This document shows positions 12,972 through 25,403 of a DNA stretch of 64,000 bases, piece by piece. Each line of letters opens with the position of its first letter. The first letter of the stretch is position 1. Origin of the DNA: Ophiodon elongatus (lineage: Eukaryota > Chordata > Actinopteri > Perciformes > Hexagrammidae); the NCBI GenBank assembly GCA_016806645.1, contig JACSYO010000469.1, forward strand, positions 2,976,001-3,040,000, in the 5' to 3' direction. Under the pieces are notes generated by a model. The model had not been told where the DNA came from, did no database searches, and saw only the letters and a list, made by a program, of their open reading frames with translations. The position numbers were made by a program, and so were the translations under genes.

Positions 12972-14639
12972 CACTCAGAGAGATAGACAGGAAACAGCCT
13001 GCCCTGCTGATGCGTCCACATTTAACCATCCCCGCGTCCTCTGGAGAGTGAAAGATACACAAGAGACAAAATGGAAGAAAGACACAGTGCGTGCAAGTCT
13101 GTATACGCGTGTGTGAGCGTGTGCGCGCAAGTGTGACTATAAGTGAAGCAGGCAGAGCTTGGTGCCCTCGCTTTCTTTTTATATTCAAGCAGGATGGAGA
13201 ATCTATGTACCCTGTCAGTTTGGGACAGTCTGCGCAACACACACACTTGCCCATTAAAAGTGTGGGATGCCATGGAGGAGAGCGGTGGAAACCGCAGAGG
13301 TGTAAAAGCCTTTCTTCTCTTTGTTCAGGCATCAGAAGTAGCACAGAATGAAAATAAAAAGGAACAAACACATTTATTTTTGAATTGATAAATGGCAGAA
13401 AGGTGCCCAATTAGGGTTTGTCATTTTGTAAAACAATAGTAGAATTACTTTAATTCTTTTCATCAAACCAGCTGTGCTTTGTCCCAAGAGAAGAAAACAT
13501 TTGGGAGAAGCACAGATCCATTGGACATTGTGCTCTCTGATCGTGGACCTGTTTGTTGCTGCTGGTAAATATGCATTTGCAACTGTATGCGCACGCGCAC
13601 ACACAAATGGCCTGCATGCACTGTTGATGTTAAGCTCTCTTAACCCTTTTCCTAACCACAACCTAATTCAAACCCATATCTTAACCAACAACTCAAAAGT
13701 CAGTGTTGTCACAGAGGGAACTGACCAACATGTCCTCAAAACTTAAAACATCCGTGGCTACAAAATATCTTCAGCTAGACGCCGTTTACAAACATCACAT
13801 TTGATGCATTCCTTCTCTCATTGTTACAACGTATATCTGTATTTTTTAATGGAATACATTTGGAATGTTCACATTTACAACTCTGAAACGGTCTATACCA
13901 CTAAACAACGTCTCAAACAGTGAGCTATTTATGTGGAAAGACAAAATGATCCTCATCAACACTTAAAATATATAGTTGACAGTGTAGACAACATGTACAA
14001 AATACAAAATCTGGAGAATATTCTTTATCTTCTTGCAAGTTGTTTTCTTCCTGGCCTCTCTTTGACCTGAAACTGACAGAATGAAAGTTCCTCCTCGTCA
14101 CAGTCACTCTGGAGGACAAAGCTGCCTAAAACATGTCACGAGTCCGGGCACAGCCGGAGGACGGGACGTCACACATGAGCGACCGGAGTGCAGCAAACCA
14201 GCCAAAGACGAAGACATTCAAGCAAACATTTTTTTTTTTTACCACTGGAACTCTTCTTGAACAACTACAATGACACTGTAAGAAATAAAATACTTGCGTA
14301 AGCTCTCGCAAAAATGAAGAGTCACTATCATGCAGATTTTACACTGCAGTCGGGACGTAAATGTGAAATGACAAGCCGGTGCAGCTTTACTTCTGCGTTT
14401 TGCAGTCCATTCTAATGTGAGGGTTGTGAAGGTTCGAACAAAAGCAATATTATGACATCAAGAAAAAGACCTGGGCAACTTGTGACCCCGTACAAACTTG
14501 GTTATGAAATTGAAGATGGGTGAGGGGGAAAGAAAAAGCAAGACGAGACAAACACAATTTGAGTTAGGCAACTGGGCCGACAGTTTTAGGCAGAAATTCC
14601 CCATCACTTCCACTTCACGATTCTGGAGCGGAAGCGGGT

Positions 14640-15030
14640 TAAAGGAGTGGGTGGTGGTGATCACAGCAGAGGCAAAGAGGGAGAGGTGGAGGGGGGGGAT
14701 AGAAGATGCATAAGTAAAAAGACAGGAGAGGAAGAACAGAGTGGTGAGGCAGAGGAGAACAAACCGTACACGAGGAGGGCAGGAGGAAGAAGGGGAGCAG
14801 GAGGAAGAAGGAGGGCAGGAGGAAGAAGGGGCGCAAAGTCAGAAGGAACGGACAGAAGTCAAAGAAGAAAAAAAGGAGAGAAGGAGTGGAAGAAGGGGAA
14901 CTGAGAGGTGCATAACAGAAAAGAGGGCTGAAGCAGCGAATGTGTAGAGATGAAGAACAAAAACAAAAAGAACGGAAGCAAACAGATGGACCGAGTGAAA
15001 GACAAGGAGGGGAGGACAGTGAGTCATCAG
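14640..15030. repeat. 390-bp strand-asymmetric purine tract with an internal tandem repeat
   Basis: The plus strand is almost all A and G. It contains three near copies of a GGAGGAAGAAGG-type unit at about 14777-14836. No domain is visible in any frame. On the rnf38 strand it would be a long C/U-rich tract, possibly within the 3' UTR. Confidence 0.75.
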
Positions 15031-17448
15031 GCCTCCGCCAAGAGGTTTCTCGTTGAATTAAACATGAACTCAAAAGTAAAAAAAAAAAAAAAATATCTGA
15101 CTTTATTTATAGTTAAGATGTAGCTAGCATGAACCTGCGTCACCTTATGTGGTTTTATTACTGTTTTTCAGTTTACAACCACAGCAACACTGGAACACAG
15201 ATGAAGGTGATACAAATAGATACAAATAAAGAGCAGTTTTTTAAAAGCATTTTAAATTCTGTCTGAAAACTTGGTTCAAGGACACTGAATGTGGCCAACA
15301 TTGGTACCGAGCGTCAGGTTAGAGATTTCTTGTACTGGTGAATCGTCTCTTGTTGATGGTATTGGGATTTCTGATAATGTGCTGCCGAGTAGGATTTTAG
15401 CATCGTTCTTCTGGTTTTTCCTTTGGGAGGTGGTTGTGGTTTTCTTAGAGTTTCGATTGGTGTATTATTGTATCTGCTTTTTACAAAGTGTAAGGTCTGT
15501 GATCTTTTACCTCTGCCCAGGGACTACAGATGAAAATTAGCTTTTAGTTATAGCTGGTACAATATGTGTATTGTGCATTGTCCCCATCAAGTAAACAATA
15601 ATAAATAAGTGTTTACATAAAAAAAAAATGCATTCAGTGAGAAATAGTCAGACGTAGGATTTAAAGAAATCAAAGTGACACCTGCAAATCAGGATTAAAG
15701 AAGCCGAGACCACATTTTTGTGCAGACAGAGACAGAGAGTTTGCAGTGTCTCTTTCCAACTGTGTCCTTACTCGGCATGTTGCCACTGATCTGTCTGTCC
15801 GTTCAACCCACCCACCAAACCACAAACATGCAGTTTCATGTGAAGAGCATATGTTAGTTATTTATTGGTGTAAAAAGAAAAGAGTGATAAGAGAATAAAA
15901 ATAAATAAAACATAAAAGGATGAGAAAAAACAAAAGAGAAACTGAAGGGAATAAAGTAACTATAGGTTCAGCATGTTCAAGCTTTTTCTATCATCTTGGT
16001 CCATTTTGTTCCCGTGGTCCCCCTCAAACACAGAGAGTGAATCAAGATTTAACATAAGCTCTTACTTCTGGAACCACAGCACACTATCTTTGGACAGGTG
16101 TCTCGATAAATAATTTCGTAACAGAAGTCAATGCAAGTCCGTTGGACCGACTCGATGTAAAGAATATGAAAACTGTTCCCAGGTGCGTGCTTGTGGCCTC
16201 TCCCTCACATTCCTCGTTAACGAGCTGTGTAAACTGACATTTGTGTCCGTGCCTCAAGCAGCTCCATGCAAGGTGCTCGCAAACATGCGGCCATTTATCC
16301 GGCAAAGCCGAGAGTTGACATCTGCCTTTTGGACTTCAACTGTAGATGCTGTATTCGTATGTACAGTAACAGAAGGCGCAAGACTACAGGTGCGTGCTGC
16401 TCGGGAGACAGCTGTGTGCGGTCAAGCAGACAGACATGTACGTCGACAACGGGGAGACAGAGGAGCGCTGTGAGGTGGAGGGGAGCCCGTCTGTGCTCCA
16501 ACGGTCTGCAGACAGTCAGTTAGATTGCATTTTAGGTTTTCACCGATTATACGTTCTACGTTCATTAATTGTCCACTACGGTCTTTATTATAGTTCCACT
16601 ACATTGTTTAGGAATTACGTTTTTTTTTTGTTTTTTTTAATCATGACTCCAGTAATATGCAATTTACAGGACTGTAACATGTATATGTGGCAGTAGAGGA
16701 ACAGGTGTAAGAGCAGAGTCGAGAGTATGATGGGAACCCTGAGAGGGGGATGTTGGGTGTGTTTACCGTCTTGCCATGTTGGCATTGATTCAAAGAAGTA
16801 TCGTATGTCTGTTTAACAAGCAAAACAATCTGCAGTTAAATTGTGATAATTATGTACTGTCAACCTGCAAACCAAACGGTATGCATCAGGGGAACCAAAA
16901 ACACAACACAAGGGCACAACCTTGGCAGACGTGGAGGGACGGTAGTCGAGAAGAACAGTAACGCCGCCTAGTGGCAGCTTGAAGTCACTGCACCTCCAGA
17001 CTAAAATCTGAAAAGATGGAGTCACCCAAGGCAGCAATCTGCAGTCAGTGTCATTTTTAATATTACCACCACTTCAACTCTAACACAGAGAAATTTAGCA
17101 CGACCATACCCAACTTATTTCTCTAGCTCCTAATATGCGGCTTAAAAAAAAAAAAAAGAAAAAATATATACAAAATGCTAAGTTTAAAAAGTTCATATCA
17201 AGCATTTTATTTGGTATACAGATATTCATAGATTTATACAGTATATATAGATATATGTATATATGTAACACATGTGCCACCGCAAATTCACAGACAAAAT
17301 TATTTTTACTAAGAAAAGGAAGGAAAAGAAAAATATATAATGTGCTTAATTTCAAAGTAGTGCCGTGAAGCGTTTGTAATGAAAGATGATCAAAACCGGA
17401 ATGATGAGGTAACTGCCAGGCAGGAAAACAATCACTTATAATGGTTGA

Positions 17449-17488
<40 letters not shown>

Positions 17489-17898
17489 TAATAATAATAA
17501 TAATAATCTACTGAAACAAATGGATCAAATAGGCAACCGAGAAATATAGTGGCAGCATGGACCCTTAGTGTCAAACTAGAAAAGAAGGATTTAAGTCTAT
17601 AACATACATACACACAGAGTATGCATACATACATACATACAGACAGACAGACAGTGCATAAACGTACAAACAGGAAGTAAAGTCAGTCACTCACGAGAGC
17701 AAAAACGCTCCCGTGTCGTTACCCTTGTCTGATACACAAACGAAACTCAGGCATGCTCCAGGACATCTAAAAATCTCTCTCTCTCTCTTACAGACACACG
17801 CGCGCACACACACACACACACTGAAAACACACATGTACCACAGCCCAGCATTACAGGGCTGACCAAACAATGCTTGCACAGTTGTGGTGCATGCACGT

Positions 17899-17901
<3 letters not shown>

Positions 17902-17935
<34 letters not shown>

Positions 17936-17936
17936 T

Positions 17937-18027
<91 letters not shown>
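17902..18027 (+). repeat. Compound (CA)n microsatellite
   Basis: CA arrays at 17902-17931 and 17939-18027 split by AGATCCA. The same AGATCCACAC follows the second array, so a 40-bp segment appears duplicated. Confidence 0.95.
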
Positions 18028-18029
<2 letters not shown>

Positions 18030-18333
18030 TCCACACCACACCACAGCAGAATAGTGGTCAGGCAGGGTGAAATTCACTAAAAAGATGTGAGAGCTTGCAT
18101 TAATGTGAACAGACAGTAAAATAACTGCTGAAGAGGGAATCAGATCAGATCAAAAATAAGGGAGAAGGGATGAAGATTGAAAGGATAAAAAACGAGCAGA
18201 AAGTGCTGCACAAAAACACAAGGAAGTGGTGTATGTGTGTGTGTAAGCACGTACATGTGTATCAATATATCAGGAGCAGGTAGTGCTGAACGTGTTTGAC
18301 AGACAATTAGGAGCATCTGGCTCCCTCATGTGG

Positions 18334-21300
18334 TCACTCTGAGTCTCTCTGGACCTCTGAGGCGTCGGCCCGACAAATGGGACACGTCCTGTTGGCCTGA
18401 GGACAGAGAGAGGAAACAAAAATGATCCACTTAGATTTTAACTTCCGTCTTGTTATTGATCACACAACATGCCCATTCCTAAAACTGCACATTTGGACAG
18501 TAGCTGAACTTACCACTACACTTCCCCATTTTCTTTTATCTGTTTTGTATCGATTTGTAATCCAATTCCCACTGAGGCTTTGGGCAAATGCCATCGTGCC
18601 TCTAAAATCATAAGACTATATTATGATTAACACAAGAACTTAGTGTTCAAGAGCCTTTTTTGGGGTTGGAAATCAAGTGTTGAAGTATGTGTACAGCTTC
18701 TTCTTCAGACGTCGCGGTCCTGTGGTTCAGTGTGGTTTGACTCCTCTGTGCTGAGTTTAGGAACATGTAGACAGAAGCCTGATGTTGGTTTCCATTACAT
18801 AAAAGTTAATTTGCAGAGTGAGATTCTCACCACACTTCTATAATTAAGAGGTGCCTGTGTCACCTAGTTAACGTCTACTTGGACAGAGTGTGATTGTGTC
18901 GTTCAAAAAATGTTTTTCCTCTCAGTAAGTTACCGGTGAGCAGGTGACACTGACGCACAGACTTCAATTCCTTATTAGCCGGAGATGAACTCAGATATTT
19001 ATACATGTACTCCGTGTGAGTGAGCGGGCCCCACGGGGCGGTCCTTACCCTTAGCCACTTGTCGACACACTTCCCGTGGAACTCGTGGCTGCAGGGCAGG
19101 ACTCGCAGCAGTTGGCGGGACTCAAAATCACTCATACACACCACACACCTGCAACACAACGGGTATGGACATGGAAAGTACGGCAACAACAACAAACCTG
19201 TTTAACATACTTTTGCATGACACTGGGCATTAAGGCAGATTTAGGTCGATTGGTTATCGAGTTAGACCACAAGACACTGTTGTTGTTGACAGATTTTTCC
19301 TCACAAACTCTGCAACTGATCAAAATTAACCTAAAAAATTAATTAGTAAACCCACAAAAAAAAAAAAAACATAGTTTTGGTGATTCTGCGGAGTAATGTA
19401 AAACATCATGAAAAAAATTCACCCAATCAACAAGTGATGGCCTGGGGTAAAAGGGCAGCACTCACAGTGTTTGTTCAGACTGATGGTTATTTGGATTGAA
19501 CCGATAGGAAGGAAGCTGTTCGATGTCTCCCTTGGTCAGTCCTCGGAGTTTGGCCTCTCCCAGACGTTCAGCGAGGTTCAGGAGGGCCTGTGGGGAAAAA
19601 CACAACATCAGCAACAACTTAAGAATAAGAGTCTGCATCCAGCAAACATACACACACAAACGAATAAAAACATGGCAGATAAAGACTTGCCTCATAATTT
19701 TCCACTTCTCCATCGTCTACATCCAGCTCTAGACTGATCGCAGGTCCTGTGGGCTGGACTGGCAGCATTGAACTACAGAAGGAGGATGTAAATTGAATTC
19801 ATCAAAAGAAGCAAACTAAGCAACTAAATTGAATAGTTAATAGCCCAAAAAATATATATATTTGCCATTTCATTCAAAATATGAAAATCTTACCTTACAT
19901 TTGTCTGTATATTTAGTATTTTACCATTATTTGAGTGATTTCTATGTTGAAGACTCAAGATATGTTTCACCTTTATCTCACGATTCAGCCCTTTTGTAGA
20001 CATAACTTTTATGCAACAAAGACTTTGTTAAATCACACATTTATCTTGGTTTTCCAGGTTTGTAACTAATAAGATAAGATAAAATAATCCTTTATTAGTC
20101 CCGCAGTGGGGACATTTACAGGATTACAGCAGCAGAAGGTAAAGTGCAAACAAGAGACATAGTAAAAAGAACAAGATCAAAACAAGTATTATAAATAATC
20201 AAATAAGCAATAAAGAAAACAGTAGTAAAAAAACAGTAAAGAATCCACAATAACTGAAATATTATATGTACAGACAGAATAACGTATTGCACAATGTATG
20301 TGTAATGTGTAAATTAGTAGAAATCCTCAAAAATCTCTAATCTTAGAGAAGAAAGAATTCAACAAATTAAAATGATCTGACCATACTTTCTCCTCAATAT
20401 AGAAATACATGTTTGGTTGTTAAACAGTCAGTTGTAATGGCCGGCTCTTGCCCTCTCGAGGCATAACTAATAAAAATGGCAGGTATCAACTAATCCCTAT
20501 ATTTATACATTTCTATAAGAACTTGTGGATTTTGTTTTCTGTCTGCAGTAATTTTAGTCACCTAACATAATCGACACCCTGCAATTGGTAGCATATTCAA
20601 TTCAATAAATACTGTATATTTGGACAATACAAATAAAACAAATGTACCTATTATTTGCCATTTTAACGGTCGCATCTTAGGAAACTAATGTAAGTGAAAG
20701 GTGCAAGCAGCATGTAGGCACATATGTGACTTTAATGTGGCTCTGTCCAGAAATTCATACATTTTGGGTTGAAACTGGTAACCGTTCATAATAAATTGTT
20801 CTGGTGAGCTTAATCCTCTACAATGTAACTTACGCTTACATGCTGAATTAAACATTAGTATTCTATGCTACTGTGCACGGTTAACAATCTTACAGCCCTG
20901 GCTAGAGTCCAGACGATGTCAAACCATCTGTTTCAAGTTGGCTTTATAATGTTCAACAACTTTTCCAAGGAGAGACGAGTCCTTGGAGACCTGTGTTAGA
21001 TTTTATTGGAGAGAACTGAGCTGAAATCATATTAAAATGTTTTGCAGCTTTGCGATAAAAGTGTTTGCTAACGGTTTAAGTCTATTTGAGTATTAACATT
21101 TCATCGCCATTGTAGTTATAATATGGAGGATGATCTCTGTTTGTGTCATTTCCTCGTCCGTTAGTCTGATTGTTTGTATGGTTAGCCGTTGTTGGGTCTA
21201 GTATTTGTGTACCATTCTTTTTGAGGGCAATATTAAGTGTGTAACCTGTATAAAGTAAAAATAAAACGACGAAAAGAAAGGAAGTCAATGTACTGATCTA

Positions 21301-24300
21301 CTTACAGGAAGTAAGGCAGGAGGCTGGGGTGGTAAGGCGAAGGTGGCAGTGGCTGTTGTGATCGGTACCGTCGCCCCGGGAGACGCCGAGGGATAAAGTT
21401 TGGATAGGACTAAGGAGCAATTGACGACACATACATGAGAAATCATTCACATGGATTTTCTGCAAAGGAAAACAAACATCTTTGTATTATTCATATTGCT
21501 CACCACGCCGAAGAATTCTTGTGGCAGGGGATCATGGGAGAGAAAGTGAAGCTGGGCGGAGTGTGGTGTGAGGGCAGGGTGAGTAGCTGGAGGATAGTGG
21601 AGCCCAGCACCCAAAGACAGGTGTTCTCCAAGAAGCTCCACATCATTCTCTATCCTCTGTAACGGCTGGTAGCGTCGAGAAGAAAATACACACCGTTACC
21701 GTCCGAGATCGTTTCATGTGATCACAGCAACACGAGCAATTAAAAAAAATACTCAAATATTAAATAACAGATAAACTCGGGAGGTGGAGGAGGAGCAGCA
21801 ACCCTTAACAGATCCTGTAAATGAGTAGGGGGTTAGGACGTATTATAGAAAAATAGTATCATACAAATATTTAACAGTCGTTTGCATGGATCAACCTAAC
21901 CTAATCTCACTGAGCATCCAGCTATTAAATAACGATCTTCTTTAGCCTTTGTAAACTTTGACACCGATTACTTGACCACTATTGTGATTTTAGCACAGAA
22001 CGACAGACATTTCTTCTTCAACTGCAATACCACTGTGCAGGCATATATGTTTAGAAAACACCCTATTTCAGTACACATCCGGATTTATTACTTAACACTG
22101 CGCAACTTCCAGGTGCTTGCAAACACTCAGAGAGCAGCACAAATTGCTTCAACTCAAATGTATAAAACATGCATCATCCATTTAGCTTTAATAATAAAAA
22201 CACCTTCGCTGCTGTATTTTCTTTTTATACAGCAGGCAAAAATATTTAAAGCTTCTCTCAAAGATGCTGACTGTCAAACTAGTTCCTCAATTAAATGCCA
22301 TACTTTACAATATTCACAAAATCTTCCTGTGATACCAAATCAGAGGTTGAAAAAAAAAGCAAAAACAATAGAATTGCTACTCACCGATCGGGCCTGCTGC
22401 GTCGGATAGGGTCCAAACTGTCCAGGCTGCGGCAGGTGAGGTGGGTGGTGGGACAGGTGTGCTGGGGGGTGAGGGAGGTGAGGAGGGGGAAGCAGGAAGG
22501 CTGAGTCACTGGACAGCAATGATGGGAACGGGTAGGGCATGGGTAAGTGCTGCACAGAGCAAGTCTGAAGGACCTGGCAGAGACAAAGAAAAATAACAGC
22601 AATATTTCCTTTAATGAGGGATGTTGCAAACAGTATTTAAAAAAATATATAAAATAATAAACTCATCAGTAGCAGAAACTGTGCAACTGTAATATAAAGA
22701 AACAAACAGACTCACAGGTGGAGGGACACTGCACACGGGATAGTGCTGTCCACTGAAGACTACCGAGCATGCTGGGATCTGCTGAGGAGTGGAGCGAGGC
22801 TGCAGGCCTGGTGGCGCTCCCGGAGGAGACACAGGATACGATACTGGAGCTGAACCCTAAATATGGGGATCAACGGGTAAAGGTCAACTCCACCAACAGA
22901 CTGTGATTTAAAGCTGAGCAGCTGGAGTTACAACATTTTGTCCACATTATGCAGGTAGCAAATAAAGCAAATCCTCATGCATCAGTGCCGACACCATAGA
23001 TTTATCTTTGGTGTTGAGCACAAGTCAAGCAGGGTTTCCCAAATACAGGCCTGTTGATCAAATTCAAATGTCATGATTGACAGACCTATTTGGAATTGTG
23101 ACGGTATACTGATACTTATGAGAGGATGTCTTGCAGTTACAGTAGTATTCTGACGAAAAGCCTTTCCATGTTGTTACTGGCATATTTTTTGGGGATATGA
23201 ATTCTGATGTGAACTTTAATTATTATTTAAATGACTGAAGTCAAACATCTCAACTTACTCTTTCACCTGCAAATGACCTGCAAATAAATCACGTGACCAA
23301 CTTAACAGTGGCTCTAGTAATGCAAACTGTTGCAGTCAGATCCAATTACTAGTCTTGTGTTTCACTGTATTTCTAGAGATGGGTTAAAAGTACACTCTGT
23401 AACACCACCAATTAGTGATGGTCATAACAGATAAGTTAAATATTGGATATGACGTTTGAAAGTTAAAAATATTTCCTGCTTGTATCTTTCTGAAGAGATC
23501 ATACTCTGTTGGAAAAACAGGCCCACAAGCCAGACATAGACACGCACACATTAACCAACTGAATCTTTCACCTACATGGTTACAGAGAATGTTGTTACTG
23601 CTTTCAAGATCAAACAGACCACAGCAATAAACTCATATGCACTGTAGTTGATATCTTCAACTGCAAATAAGTTAATATACCCACGGTTTAAATTTCGCAT
23701 TGCATTTTTTTTTTTTATGAAGATTCTATTAGTGTTGTTTTTTGTGAGTCTTGTTCAGCATGATAAGGAGACAAGAATAAACAAAAACAAAACTGCCTTT
23801 GAGAATCACTCGGTCAGTAACAGAAAGTAATGTTTCCTCATTTTATAGGTCTACTGGAATAATTTCAGTTCTTTCTCAGCTGTACGTACTCTTTTCTCCT
23901 AATTCACCCCATCAACATTATCTCATGAAGTCACCTGCTCATGGAGGTCCAGCACCACACTACTCTGCTGGGATGGGTGGGGATGTGGGTGCGGGTGCGG
24001 GTGCTGTGGATGGGCCACAGGGTGCAGCAGCCTGGGAGACAGGTTCGGTGATTGGTGGAGGGGCCTCGGTGAGGGATTTGGAGGGTGGTGACCTGGGCGC
24101 TCTTCAAGCCCGGGCCCCAGCCCTCGGGGAGGTTGCTGGCTGAAAGGTGGGTAGCCCTGAAGGGGAGCCGGGTGACGGTAGTTCTCATCCTGGTGGCCTG
24201 GCGACGGGCCGTGGTGGGAGTGCAGGTGATGGTGGTGATGATGATGGTGGGCGTTGGGGTGGTGATGGTGGTGGTGGTGATGGTTGTTGTTGTTGTTGTT

Positions 24301-25369
24301 GTTGTAGTGGTGGTGGTTGTTGTGGGCGTGGTGGTGGTGGCGGGTCAGACGGTCTCTTCGGCCACGCTGGCGTCTCATTGGAGGACTGAGGTGGAAAAAA
24401 GAGGGGACAAAAGAACTGTGTTGTTGTTTGCATCATTATAAAAACAGTACTGGTGCTCTCACCTACTTACTCCACCAATTAAAAGAGGTCCTAAATTTGA
24501 TATTCAGGGAATTAATATAGCATCAAACAGCTATTTGCTCTGTAAAGATCAAGTGGTGTATTGGCTACCTCTTCTCTTGAGAATCAGACCTCTTGTCTCC
24601 TATATAAATGAAGGTTAAAGAAAATAAAAAACCTGAGCAGAGAATTAAGTCACTCTCCCTCTGTGTGTGTTGTCGTCTGAGCTTCTCCTTGCTTTATTTA
24701 CATACGCTCATGCTTGTAATGCATGCGAGCGTGCCCCACTGGCTAGCTCACAGCCGCACTGCTCTGCGCTGCTCTAGTACGGCGGTTAACAGCGTCCTGA
24801 CGGTTTAACCATTGAGAGTCAACAGAAATGCTCCAAATATCATCTAAAAATATTTAAGCACTGCAGTCCGATAACAGTCAGACTCACAAGTTTAAAACAA
24901 AAATGCTAAAAAATGACAGCTATCATCTTTTTTTAATTCCACATATTCTTCGTCCCACAATGCAATCTGACCGCCAACGGTTCGGTGATTTGGAAGTGTT
25001 GTGAATTGGAATTACAATGAAAAAACGCAGAGAAGATTTACTGAATAAAGTGATTATCAGACCAGAATTATTTCACCAGTGCATTACTGGCAGTAAGAGT
25101 AAAAAAAAAGAAAACCTAATAAAATCCTGACGGATCCGATTCATTCTTATAGTAATCTACGGCGTAAAAATATTTAGGAACGATTAAAAGACATTTTTTG
25201 GGTTAGTTTCTTGAATCCTTGTTTTGGTTCGTTTCATATAACTGTGATTGAACATTTTTAAGACAGAATAAGCAATTTCAACATTTGGGGTCTTGACACA
25301 ATTTTTTTCATTTTATGGGCTCAACAATTACCGGATCAATAATGAATAAAATGGCAATATGTATTTGTG

Positions 25370-25403
<34 letters not shown>

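Larger units (their letters stand above)
13900..18333 (-). other. Probable rnf38 3' UTR and downstream flank
   Basis: No coding exon could be supported here. On the rnf38 strand the segment lies directly after the stop codon. Reverse-strand AATAAA hexamers occur, for example at 17206-17211. It also holds an (AAT)n run at 17448-17507, short TACA/GACA repeats near 17625-17652, (CA)n at 17902-17931 and 17939-18027, and a long purine-rich tract at 14640-15030. The true poly(A) site cannot be chosen from sequence alone. Confidence 0.4.

Noticed and set aside
14639..15073. 144-residue Ser/Leu/Phe-rich reverse frame
   Set aside because: Arises from the polypyrimidine strand of a low-complexity tract. 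No domain or splice support.
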